NCBI GenBank assembly: GCA_903933395.1 | Contig: CAIZKA010000429.1 | Coordinates: 1-5,199 of the forward strand | DNA length: 5,199 bases | Direction: 5' to 3' | DNA from: an uncultured beta proteobacterium | GTDB lineage: Bacteria > Pseudomonadota > Gammaproteobacteria > Burkholderiales > Rhodocyclaceae | In this document: piece after piece, positions 1-5,037 of the stretch | Numbering within the stretch: position 1 is the first letter of the stretch | How the letters are laid out: every line of letters starts with the position of its first letter | The notes under the pieces: model-generated | The model's database searches: none | Seen by the model: the letters and a program-made list of their open reading frames with translations, nothing else | What the model was told of the DNA's origin: nothing | Position numbers and translations under genes: made by a program

Positions 1-846
1 AGCGCGCATTTCATCCACGGTGTCCTTGATCGTGCCCATCACCGAGCCCATGGCGATGACCACGGTTTCGGCATCCTCTGTGCAGTAGGTGCGGATCAGG
101 CCACCGCTCTCGCGGCCGAAGACGGACTTGAATTCCTGCGCCAGTTGCGGGATGAGTTCCAGCGCCTGCATCTGCTTGGCATGAGCGAGATAGCGTACCT
201 CCATGAAGGCTTCCGGACCGACCATGGCGCCGATCGACACGGGCTCTGCCGGGTCAAGCACCTGGCGCGGCTCGTAGGGCGGCAGGAAGGCATCGACCTG
301 TTCCTGGGTCGGGATATCGACGCGCTCGTAGGCGTGAGTCAGGATGAAGCCGTCCATGCACACCATGACCGGCAGCGAGAGTTCCTCGGCCAGCTTGAAG
401 GCCTGGATGTGCAGGTCGAGCGCTTCCTGGTTGGTTTCGGCGAAGAGCTGGATCCAGCCGCAGTCGCGCTGCGAGAGCGAATCGGAATGGTCGTTCCAGA
501 TGTTGATCGGCGCGCCGATGGCGCGGTTGGCCACCGTCATCACGATAGGCTGGCCGAGGCCCGAGGCGTTGTACACCGCCTCGACCATGAATAGCAGGCC
601 CTGCGAGGCGGTTGCCGTGTAGGTGCGCGCGCCGGCGGCCGAGGAACCGATGGCCACCGACATGGCGGCGAATTCGGATTCGACGTTGATGAATTCGCAG
701 TCCTTCACCTCGCCGGCCTTTACCATTTCGCCGAGGCCTTCGACGATGTGGGTCTGCGGCGAAATCGGGTAGGCGCAAATCACTTCGGGCCGGCACAGGG
801 CGACGGCCTCGGCGACGGCGTGGGAACCTTCACACTGCTTAAGCAT
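1..846 (-). CDS. porA: 2-oxoacid (pyruvate-type):ferredoxin oxidoreductase, alpha subunit, 3' end cut by window
   Basis: Reading leftwards from the ATG at 846, an uninterrupted frame of 282 codons reaches the window edge, so the C-terminal part is missing (whole alpha subunits are usually about 390-400 residues). The protein belongs to the PorA/POR_N family. It carries AYPISPQT (residues 25-32, the substrate and thiamine-diphosphate domain signature, with Ser where many members have Thr), INVESEFAAM (53-62), TATASQGL (77-84), NRAIGAPINIWNDH (107-120) and DGFILTH, and a second domain begins near residue 260. Such enzymes oxidatively decarboxylate pyruvate or another 2-oxoacid to acyl-CoA in the cytoplasm, reducing ferredoxin; the beta subunit carrying thiamine diphosphate should lie further left. 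The start overlaps the end of porG by 8 nt, and AGGAGG sits 6 nt upstream, so translational coupling is likely. Pyruvate is the default guess; phenylglyoxylate or branched-chain 2-oxoacids cannot be excluded. Confidence 0.92.
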   Translation of the reverse strand, partial: MLKQCEGSHAVAEAVALCRPEVICAYPISPQTHIVEGLGEMVKAGEVKDCEFINVESEFAAMSVAIGSSAAGARTYTATASQGLLFMVEAVYNASGLGQPIVMTVANRAIGAPINIWNDHSDSLSQRDCGWIQLFAETNQEALDLHIQAFKLAEELSLPVMVCMDGFILTHAYERVDIPTQEQVDAFLPPYEPRQVLDPAEPVSIGAMVGPEAFMEVRYLAHAKQMQALELIPQLAQEFKSVFGRESGGLIRTYCTEDAETVVIAMGSVMGTIKDTVDEMRA

Positions 847-1435
847 GGGCAGCCTCCTGACGGCGCGCCTCGTCCATCTCGGCGCGAACGATGTCGTAGG
901 CCTCGGTGGCGCCGGCGATGTTGCCTGCCGCCACCTTGCCAGAGAATTTGTCGTTGATGGCCATCACCACCGATTCGAGCTTGATCACGCCCGACACCGC
1001 GGCAAAGCCGCCGAGCAGCGGCACGTTGGGCATCGGCCGGCCGACATGCTTGCGGCTCAGGTCGGTGGCGGCGACGGTGCAGAGCCGGTCGTGCGGCCAG
1101 TCGCGCAGGAAGTCGCCGAGGCCGAGTTGCTCGAAAGTCTTGTTGGTGTTGATCAGGATGTAGCCGCCCTTCTTGAGGCCGGCGAAGACATCGACCTGGT
1201 GCAGCAGGGTCGGGTCCTGGATGATCAGCGCGTCGGGCTCCATGATCGGCTCGCGCAGGCGGATCTCCTTGTCGGCGATGCGGCAGAAGGCCACTACCGG
1301 CGCGCCGGTGCGCTCGGAACCGAAACTCGGAAAAGCCTGCGCGTGGCGTCCTTCCTGGAAAGCCGCAATCGACAGCATTTCCGCCGCCGTCACCACGCCC
1401 TGACCGCCGCGGCCATGTATTCGAACCTGGAACAT
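839..1435 (-). CDS. porG: 2-oxoacid (pyruvate-type):ferredoxin oxidoreductase, gamma subunit
   Basis: This 198-residue protein is a full-length gamma subunit of the PFOR/KGOR/VOR family (Pfam POR domain), which usually spans about 180-200 residues. It opens with VRIHGRGGQGVVTAAEML (residues 4-21), the glycine-rich signature, followed by QAFPSFGSERTGAPVVAF (about 33-50) and IQDPTLL (about 72-78). The subunit has no iron-sulfur ligands of its own and, by family knowledge, forms the CoA-binding/interface domain of the multi-subunit enzyme. The ATG at 1435 is supported by a purine-rich AAGGGGG site at 1440-1446, 4 nt upstream. It is the first gene of a leftward operon and overlaps porA by 8 nt (ATGCTTAA). 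No gene for the two-[4Fe-4S] delta subunit lies between gamma and alpha, so that subunit, if present, is encoded downstream outside the window. The physiological 2-oxoacid is not decided by sequence. Confidence 0.92.
   Translation of the reverse strand: MFQVRIHGRGGQGVVTAAEMLSIAAFQEGRHAQAFPSFGSERTGAPVVAFCRIADKEIRLREPIMEPDALIIQDPTLLHQVDVFAGLKKGGYILINTNKTFEQLGLGDFLRDWPHDRLCTVAATDLSRKHVGRPMPNVPLLGGFAAVSGVIKLESVVMAINDKFSGKVAAGNIAGATEAYDIVRAEMDEARRQEAAHA
853..858 (-). promoter_or_regulatory. Ribosome binding site of porA
   Basis: On the minus strand AGGAGG lies inside the last codons of porG, 6 nt before the ATG at 846. This near-perfect Shine-Dalgarno sequence fixes the porA start and supports coupled translation with porG, whose stop TAA (839-841) lies just past the porA ATG. 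Confidence 0.8.
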
Positions 1436-1574
1436 GATTCCCCCTTGGTTTTTTGCCAGCCCTGAGACTTTACCCCCTGGCGCGCCGAATGGGAATCAGG
1501 GAAATCCGCAATGTGACAGCCCGCCCCGCGCCTGACCGGTAGAATCACGCTTTTACGCGCATCCAGGCCATCCA
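1436..1574. other. Divergent intergenic region porG / aroG
   Basis: This 139-bp gap separates leftward porG from rightward aroG and must hold both promoters. The clearest promoter-like element is TAGAAT at 1540-1545 facing aroG. On the minus strand, TTCCCA and TAAAGT (17 bp apart, upstream of porG) match sigma-70 boxes only 4/6 each and are not convincing. No FNR-type TTGAT-N4-ATCAA site was found here, unlike the region upstream of the DUF2249 gene. Confidence 0.5.
1540..1545 (+). promoter_or_regulatory. aroG: Possible -10 box of aroG
   Basis: TAGAAT matches the sigma-70 -10 consensus at 5 of 6 positions and would start transcription near 1552, giving a leader of about 23 nt. No good -35 hexamer sits 16-18 bp upstream; GTGACA at 1513-1518 fits in sequence but at 21 bp spacing. 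An activator may be needed, or the call may be chance. Confidence 0.3.
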
Positions 1575-2642
1575 ATGAAGCACATTACCGACGACGTCCG
1601 CATCCGCGAGATCAAGGAACTCTCGCCCCCCGGGCACATCCTGCGCGAATTTCCGACCACCGACGCGGCGGCCGAGACCACCTATCAGGCGCGCCAGGCC
1701 CTGCATCGTGTGCTGCACGGCGCCGACGACCGGCTGGTGGCGGTGGTCGGACCCTGCTCGATCCACGACTACGACGCCGCGATGGAGTACGCGCGCAAGC
1801 TGCGGGCCGAGGCGGAGCGCTTTGGCGACGACCTGCTGATCCTGATGCGGGTGTATTTCGAGAAGCCGCGCACCACGGTGGGCTGGAAGGGCCTGATCAA
1901 CGATCCGCGCATGGACGGCAGCTTCCGCATCAACGACGGCCTGCGCCTGGCGCGGAAGCTCCTCTGGGAACTGGGCGAGCTCGGCCTGCCGGCGGCGACG
2001 GAGTTTCTCGACACCATCACGCCGCAATACACGGCCGACCTGATCAGCTGGGGCGCCATCGGCGCGCGCACCACGGAGTCGCAGGTGCATCGCGAACTGG
2101 CCTCGGGTCTGTCCTGCCCGGTCGGGTTCAAGAACGGCACCGACGGCAACCTGCGCATCGCGGTGGATGCCATCAAGGCGGCGGCCAGCCCGCACCATTT
2201 CCTCTCGGTGACCAAGGCCGGCCATTCGGCCATCGTTTCGACCAACGGCAACGAGGACTGCCATGTCATCCTGCGCGGCGGCAAGGCGCCGAACTACGAT
2301 GCCGCGGCGGTGGAAGCGGCCTGTGCCGAACTGGGCAAGGCCGGACTGGCGGCGCGCGTCATGATCGATTTTTCGCACGCCAACAGCAGCAAGCAGTTCA
2401 AGCGCCAGATCGATGTGGCGAAGGATGTCGCGACGCAGATGGCCGCGGGCGAAGAGCGCATTTTCGGCGTCATGATCGAGTCCCACCTCAAGGAAGGCCG
2501 GCAGGACCTGACCCCCGGCAAGCCGCTCGACTACGGCGTATCCGTCACCGATGCCTGTCTCGGCTGGGACGACACGCTGGTCGCGCTGGACATACTGGCC
2601 CAGGCGGTCAAGGCCCGCCGCGTGGCGCTGGCCGAACGCTAG
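1575..2642 (+). CDS. aroG: 3-deoxy-7-phosphoheptulonate (DAHP) synthase, class I, AroG type
   Basis: The 355-residue protein condenses phosphoenolpyruvate and erythrose 4-phosphate to DAHP, the first committed step of the shikimate pathway, in the cytoplasm. It aligns without gaps to remembered E. coli AroG (350 aa) through at least residue 326. Motifs are GPCSIHD (59-65), KPRTTVGWKG (97-106), GARTTESQVHRE (163-174), KNGTDG (186-191), SHANSSK (267-273) and VMIESHL (299-305). The metal ligands fall at the E. coli positions: Cys61, His268, Glu302 and Asp326. Residues tied to phenylalanine inhibition in E. coli AroG are also present (Pro150, Leu175, Leu179, Ser180, Phe209, Ser211, Val221), which suggests a Phe-sensitive rather than Tyr-sensitive enzyme; this is inference. 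The ATG at 1575 gives the usual family N-terminus (DDVRIREIKEL), with a weak AGG at 1565-1567 as ribosome site. A cNMP-domain gene follows on the same strand after 63 bp. Confidence 0.97.
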   Translation: MKHITDDVRIREIKELSPPGHILREFPTTDAAAETTYQARQALHRVLHGADDRLVAVVGPCSIHDYDAAMEYARKLRAEAERFGDDLLILMRVYFEKPRTTVGWKGLINDPRMDGSFRINDGLRLARKLLWELGELGLPAATEFLDTITPQYTADLISWGAIGARTTESQVHRELASGLSCPVGFKNGTDGNLRIAVDAIKAAASPHHFLSVTKAGHSAIVSTNGNEDCHVILRGGKAPNYDAAAVEAACAELGKAGLAARVMIDFSHANSSKQFKRQIDVAKDVATQMAAGEERIFGVMIESHLKEGRQDLTPGKPLDYGVSVTDACLGWDDTLVALDILAQAVKARRVALAER

Positions 2643-2648
2643 GCGCTT

Positions 2649-2667
2649 CGGCGGCTTGTCGCCGCCG
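2649..2667 (+). terminator. GC-rich hairpin after aroG, weak terminator candidate
   Basis: CGGCGGC (2649-2655) and GCCGCCG (2661-2667) form a perfect 7-bp stem with a 5-nt loop (TTGTC), starting 6 nt after the aroG stop. No T-tract follows, so intrinsic termination is doubtful; it could instead protect the mRNA 3' end or attenuate readthrough into the next gene. Confidence 0.35.
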
Positions 2668-2690
2668 GTGCCTGCACTGCCGGGTAGAGT

Positions 2691-2696
2691 TATACT
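2691..2696 (+). promoter_or_regulatory. Possible -10 box of the cNMP-domain gene
   Basis: TATACT matches the -10 consensus at 5 of 6 positions and would start transcription at about 2703, only some 3 nt before the ATG at 2706. No recognisable -35 lies at the proper distance (GTGCCT at 2668-2673) and no Shine-Dalgarno sequence precedes the ATG, so a near-leaderless mRNA is possible. Co-transcription from aroG is the alternative. Confidence 0.3.
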
Positions 2697-2705
2697 GCGC
2701 CGATA

Positions 2706-3236
2706 ATGAGTTCGATCGACAACATCCCCAATATCGAGGCGCTCGGCGATGCCGTGCCCTTCGTCGGCCGCATCCGCGAGATCATCGAGGTCATCCAGCT
2801 GTTCGAGGACTTCGAGTCGGATGAGCTGGAGGGCCTTGCCCGTTACATGCGCTGCTACCGGGCGCCGATGGGATCGGAGATCATCCACGAAGGCGACACC
2901 GGCGACTTCATGCTGTTGCTGCTGGACGGCAGCGTCGAGATCATCAAGAAGGACGTGCGCGGCCTGGCGCAGATCATGGGCACCGCCGGCCCGGGCAAGA
3001 CCCTCGGCGAGATGTCGCTGATCGACGGCGAGCCGCGTTTCGCCAGCTGCGTCGCGCTCGATACGGTCGAAGTTGCGGTGCTCGATCGCGAAAGCCTGTC
3101 GCGCCTCATTACCGAAGAGCCGCGCATCGGCGTCAAGCTGATGATGGAACTGCTGATGCTGCTCAACCAGCGCCTGCGCAGCGTCAGCTCTCAACTCCTC
3201 GACTGCATGGAAGCCAGGCGCTCGCGCATACGCTGA
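2706..3236 (+). CDS. Stand-alone cyclic nucleotide-binding (CAP_ED-type) domain protein
   Basis: The 176-residue protein has one recognisable domain, a CRP/PKA-like cyclic nucleotide-binding fold at about residues 32-155. The segment GDTGDFMLLLLDGSVEII (63-80) gives the beta-roll strands. The phosphate-binding cassette reads LGEMSLIDGEPRFAS (100-114), with Glu102 and Arg111 at the positions that contact the ribose and phosphate in known members, so ligand binding looks intact. The C-terminal helices (ELLMLLNQRLRSVSSQLLD, about 148-166) resemble the helix after the beta roll. The chain then ends without a helix-turn-helix, kinase, channel or cyclase domain. It is therefore probably a signalling adaptor or sensor, not a transcription factor; its ligand and partner are unknown. 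The ATG at 2706 lacks an evident ribosome site, but the next in-frame ATG (residue 48) would remove the start of the fold. It ends 13 bp from the convergent FmdE-like gene. Confidence 0.85.
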   Translation: MSSIDNIPNIEALGDAVPFVGRIREIIEVIQLFEDFESDELEGLARYMRCYRAPMGSEIIHEGDTGDFMLLLLDGSVEIIKKDVRGLAQIMGTAGPGKTLGEMSLIDGEPRFASCVALDTVEVAVLDRESLSRLITEEPRIGVKLMMELLMLLNQRLRSVSSQLLDCMEARRSRIR

Positions 3237-3241
3237 AAATG

Positions 3242-3263
3242 CCGCGCCGTTATCCGGGCGCGG
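3242..3263. terminator. Hairpin between convergent genes, possible bidirectional terminator
   Basis: CCGCGCC (3242-3248) and GGCGCGG (3257-3263) form a perfect 7-bp stem with an 8-nt loop. It lies just past the cNMP-gene stop and covers the stop codon of the convergent minus-strand gene. Its position suits a shared terminator, but there is no T-run on either side, so the call is weak. Confidence 0.3.
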
Positions 3264-3864
3264 GCCGCAGCACAAATACCTCCGGATCGTCCCCGCGTTC
3301 AAGCAGCAAGGTGCGCACGCGCGCCTGCCAGCACAGGCGAAACTCCGCTGTTTCCTCTGCCGTGGCGCTGCCGTCCAGGCACTTCTGCATAAGCGCGAAG
3401 GTCTGCGGCGCGAAGGGAACGGGCTGCAGCTGCGCTGCGATGTCGACCGCCTGGCCGGTATCGATGCGTGTGAAGCGAATCTCCTCGGCTATCCCGGCTG
3501 AAAAATACAGCAGCCGGCGCCGGTCGAATTGTCCGCCCAGGCCCTTGAAGCCCGTGTCATGCGTGGCGCCGGTGAGCAGCGCGACGACATTGGCAATGAC
3601 GCCGGTCACGCCCGACAACTGATCCTGGCGGAAGTCGACGCGTATCCCGCCGCGTTGCGGCAATGAATCGGGGTAGAGGTACTCCAGCGCCTTCAGCGTC
3701 ATCCAATAGGCGGCGGCCACGGTCGGGCAGGAATGGCCGGCCAGCCTGACCGCGTCGGCATAGCGATACTCGATCAGGCCTCCCTCCGCGGCGCCGAGGA
3801 ATTCGGCCAGCGGATCACGGACGACGAAGCTGCGCACTTCGTCAAAGAAGGCGGGAAAGCCCAT
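3250..3864 (-). CDS. FmdE-like protein (formylmethanofuran dehydrogenase subunit E domain family)
   Basis: The 204-residue protein carries LAGHSCPTVAAAYWM (residues 41-55), which matches the Gly-His-x-Cys-Pro signature of FmdE-type domains. His44 and Cys46 would be the metal (probably zinc) ligands by analogy with structurally studied FmdE proteins. Other conserved-looking stretches are RVDF (75-78), GVTGVIANVVALLTGATHDTGFKGLGGQFDRR in pieces across 85-116, and EEIRFTRID (127-135). It lacks the C-terminal CxxC zinc ribbon of some FmdE members; the other cysteines are only Cys161 and Cys177. It has no signal peptide or membrane segment, so it is likely cytoplasmic. A methanofuran role is improbable, because no formylmethanofuran dehydrogenase catalytic subunit is in view. 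The ATG at 3864 has no clear ribosome site, but it lies 8 nt after the DUF2249 gene stop, so the two are probably co-transcribed from the FNR-type promoter near 4150. Function unknown; the family call is by motif. Confidence 0.7.
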   Translation of the reverse strand: MGFPAFFDEVRSFVVRDPLAEFLGAAEGGLIEYRYADAVRLAGHSCPTVAAAYWMTLKALEYLYPDSLPQRGGIRVDFRQDQLSGVTGVIANVVALLTGATHDTGFKGLGGQFDRRRLLYFSAGIAEEIRFTRIDTGQAVDIAAQLQPVPFAPQTFALMQKCLDGSATAEETAEFRLCWQARVRTLLLERGDDPEVFVLRPAPG

Positions 3865-3872
3865 GTCGGGCG

Positions 3873-4124
3873 TTACTGCTTCTTGACGAAGTCGATCACG
3901 ATATTGCCCGGTTCGCGCTGCTTGTAGCCGATTTCGACTGCGGCGCCATAGCGTTGCGCGAGTTGGTCGAGCAGCGGCAGGGGATCGTGGTCATTGACGA
4001 AACGCATGGTCTCGCCGGCGCGCAGGGCATCGAGCGCGCCGAAAATCGCAGCGTGGCGAAAGCGCTTGGCAATGCCGCGCGCGTCGAAGGGGTAGATGGA
4101 ATCGGGAGAGAGATGAACATGCAT
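3873..4124 (-). CDS. DUF2249 domain protein
   Basis: The 83-residue protein is essentially one DUF2249 domain. It shows FDARGIAKRFRHAAIFGALDAL (pieces across residues 13-34), GETMRFVNDHDPLPLLDQL (37-55), and a C-terminal beta strand ending in IVIDFVKK. The family has a small TusA/SirA-like alpha-beta fold but here no cysteine at all, so sulfur transfer like that of TusA is unlikely. DUF2249 genes are often seen near denitrification and nitric-oxide response genes, which agrees with the FNR-type box centred 65 bp upstream of this ATG. The ATG at 4124 begins MHVHLS; a weak GGTAAG-like site precedes it, and the next ATG would cut away half the domain. The FmdE-like gene follows after 8 nt. The biochemical role is not known. 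Confidence 0.8.
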   Translation of the reverse strand: MHVHLSPDSIYPFDARGIAKRFRHAAIFGALDALRAGETMRFVNDHDPLPLLDQLAQRYGAAVEIGYKQREPGNIVIDFVKKQ

Positions 4125-4154
4125 GGCGACTTACCGGTGGGTTGGGACACGCCG

Positions 4155-4160
4155 ACTATG
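4155..4160 (-). promoter_or_regulatory. -10 box of the DUF2249-fmdE unit
   Basis: On the minus strand CATAGT (4160 down to 4155) matches the sigma-70 -10 consensus at 4 of 6 positions. Counting from it puts the transcription start at about 4148 and gives a leader of about 24 nt before the ATG at 4124. The spacing to the FNR-type box is exactly that of a class II activated promoter, which is why this modest hexamer is worth calling. No -35 box is needed in such promoters. Confidence 0.5.
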
Positions 4161-4182
4161 CACCTTCACCGTTGTCATGGAA

Positions 4183-4196
4183 TTGATGCAAATCAT
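4183..4196 (-). promoter_or_regulatory. FNR/ANR/DNR-type operator
   Basis: TTGAT-GCAA-ATCAT (plus-strand reading) matches the palindromic FNR consensus TTGAT-N4-ATCAA at 9 of 10 fixed positions; the gene-sense reading is ATGAT-TTGC-ATCAA. The centre (4189.5) lies 41.5 bp upstream of the start predicted from the CATAGT box, the standard class II activator position. FNR/ANR proteins respond to oxygen and DNR/NNR proteins to nitric oxide on nearly identical sites, so the exact regulator cannot be told from the box alone. Confidence 0.75.
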
Positions 4197-4201
4197 TTGC
4201 A

Positions 4202-4214
4202 AATCAAAAACTTA
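4202..4214 (+). promoter_or_regulatory. Possible IHF binding site
   Basis: AATCAA-AAAC-TTA is an exact match to the IHF consensus WATCAA-N4-TTR. It sits in an AT-rich patch (about 4196-4250) within otherwise GC-rich DNA, centred near -60 relative to the predicted start of the DUF2249 gene and just upstream of the FNR-type box. IHF bending often assists FNR-family promoters. AT-rich context raises the chance of a fortuitous match. Confidence 0.4.
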
Positions 4215-4242
4215 AAACCATACTGAAAAAGTTGGTTTTAGG
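4211..4242 (-). terminator. AT-rich hairpin with T-tract, possible leftward terminator
   Basis: CTTAAAACCA (4211-4220) and TGGTTTTAGG (4233-4242) pair over 10 bp (one T-G wobble) around a 12-nt loop. Read on the minus strand the stem is followed directly by TTTTT (4210-4206), the layout of an intrinsic terminator for transcription arriving from pduO. It would insulate the FNR-type promoter from upstream readthrough. The stem is AT-rich, so it would be weak, and it overlaps the IHF-like site. Confidence 0.35.
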
Positions 4243-4250
4243 CTTTTTGA

Positions 4251-4276
4251 CGGCGGCACCGAAGTGGTGGCCGCCG
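4251..4276. repeat. GC-rich inverted repeat
   Basis: CGGCGGCACC (4251-4260) pairs with GGT-G-GCCGCCG (4266-4276): 7 bp plus 3 bp separated by a single bulged G, around a 5-nt loop (GAAGT). No T-tract adjoins it. It is one of a series of hairpins filling this intergenic region. Confidence 0.5.
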
Positions 4277-4305
4277 TACCGCCAGCGCCGTCCAAAAGGG
4301 ATACC

Positions 4306-4326
4306 GTCTCCGGCTTTGCCGGAGAC
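4306..4326. repeat. Perfect inverted repeat
   Basis: GTCTCCGGC (4306-4314) and GCCGGAGAC (4318-4326) are perfect 9-bp arms around TTT. Neither flank carries an adjoining T-tract, so it does not look like a standard terminator. It may be a copy of a dispersed palindromic repeat. Confidence 0.6.
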
Positions 4327-4372
4327 ATAACTATTGCGTTGAGCTTAACGAAGTACTGATCAAGCAAGTTTT

Positions 4373-4449
4373 CGTCATTCCGGCGAAAGCCGGAATCCAG
4401 ACGGATCATGGCGCTGGACACCGGCCCCGGATCGTGGTCCGGGGTGACG
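4373..4449. repeat. REP-like palindromic intergenic element, about 77 bp
   Basis: The element is bounded by CGTCATTCCGG (4373-4383) and CCGGGGTGACG (4439-4449), which are inverted copies matching at 9 of 11 positions. Inside are two hairpins: ATTCCGGC-GAAA-GCCGGAAT (4377-4396, 8-bp stem with a GNRA loop) and CCCCGGA-TCGTGG-TCCGGGG (4425-4444, 7-bp stem). The inner arms TCCAG (4396-4400) and CTGGA (4414-4418) are also inverted. The motif CGTCATTCC-GGCGAAAGCC-GGAATCCAG is a common dispersed intergenic palindrome in Proteobacteria. It lies 37 bp past the pduO stop and may end or stabilise that transcript. Confidence 0.7.
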
Positions 4450-4485
4450 TTCCTTCGCCGGTGTGACGGCTGATTCAGCGCTTCC

Positions 4486-5037
4486 TTAAGCGTTCTTGCC
4501 CTTCTGCCAAAGAACATCGCTGCCGCCGGCGGCCTTGTTAAGCCAGCGGCCAAGCACGAACAGAAGATCGGAGAGGCGATTCAGGTATTGCCGTCCCGTG
4601 TCCGACACCGGTTCTTCGGCCGCCAGGCTCACCGTGACGCGCTCGGCGCGGCGGCAGACGGTGCGCGCGAGGTGGGTAAGTGCCGCAGATCGGCTCCCGC
4701 CGGGCAGGATGAACTCCTTGAGCGGCCCGAGGTCGGCGTTGTAATGGTCGATGGCGGCTTCCAGTCGCGCCGGTTGCGTCGCTTTCAGCAATGCGGACCC
4801 CGGGATACACAGTTCGCCGCCGAGGTCGAACAGGTCGTGCTGGATGCCGGTGAACAGTTCGCGCACATCGGCGGGGATGTCCTCGCAGAGGATCACGCCG
4901 ATCAGCGAGTTGAGCTCATCAACGTCGCCCATGGCGGCGACGCGGGCGGAGTTCTTCGCAGTGCGCGAACCGTCGCCGAGGCCGGTGGTGCCGGCATCGC
5001 CGGTGCGGGTGTAGATTTTCGTGAGGCGGTGTCCCAT
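4486..5037 (-). CDS. pduO: PduO-type ATP:cob(I)alamin adenosyltransferase
   Basis: The 183-residue protein transfers the adenosyl group of ATP to cob(I)alamin (or cob(I)yrinic acid diamide), making adenosylcobalamin for enzymes such as methylmalonyl-CoA mutase. It has all PduO/MMAB landmarks: the ATP-binding N-terminus KIYTRTGDAGTTGLGDG (7-23), GDVDELNSLIG (37-47, with the family Asp at 40), IQHDLFDLGGEL (65-76), LPGG (111-114), RTVCRRAER (125-133, the conserved Arg/Glu helix) and YLNRLSDLLFVLGRWLN (151-167). Length is normal for the family, whose members are homotrimers of helical bundles. The ATG at 5037 has GGAAG (5044-5048) 6 nt upstream. It stands alone: no cobalamin biosynthesis gene or propanediol operon is visible nearby, so the symbol names the family, not a Pdu role. 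A REP-like element follows its stop. It is not the unrelated CobA/CobO or EutT type. Confidence 0.95.
   Translation of the reverse strand: MGHRLTKIYTRTGDAGTTGLGDGSRTAKNSARVAAMGDVDELNSLIGVILCEDIPADVRELFTGIQHDLFDLGGELCIPGSALLKATQPARLEAAIDHYNADLGPLKEFILPGGSRSAALTHLARTVCRRAERVTVSLAAEEPVSDTGRQYLNRLSDLLFVLGRWLNKAAGGSDVLWQKGKNA

Noticed and set aside
254..796. 180-codon minus-strand open frame inside porA
   Set aside because: It is a shifted-frame shadow of the porA gene, which is unbroken and carries clear family motifs; the Arg-rich translation resembles no protein.
845..1465. 206-codon plus-strand open frame antisense to porG
   Set aside because: Opposite-strand shadow of a clear gamma subunit gene; low-complexity, Arg/Ala/His-rich composition.
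1545..3302. 585-codon minus-strand open frame antisense to aroG and the cNMP-domain gene
   Set aside because: It is an effect of high GC in codon positions: it runs opposite two well-recognised proteins, its translation is rich in His/Arg/Asp/Ala with no family motif, and it covers an intergenic gap.
3239..3622. 127-codon plus-strand open frame after the cNMP-domain gene
   Set aside because: Antisense shadow of the FmdE-like gene, with Arg/Ser-rich translation and no ribosome site.
4183..4449. CRISPR-like array or attachment site
   Set aside because: The repeats are hairpins of different sequence and spacing, not identical direct repeats with regular spacers, and no cas, integrase or tRNA gene is present.
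4212..4553. 113-codon minus-strand open frame across the pduO end and the repeat region
   Set aside because: Its translation includes the LDSGFRRNDE type of string produced by reading the palindromic intergenic repeat, and it overlaps the end of pduO in another frame; it is not a credible gene.
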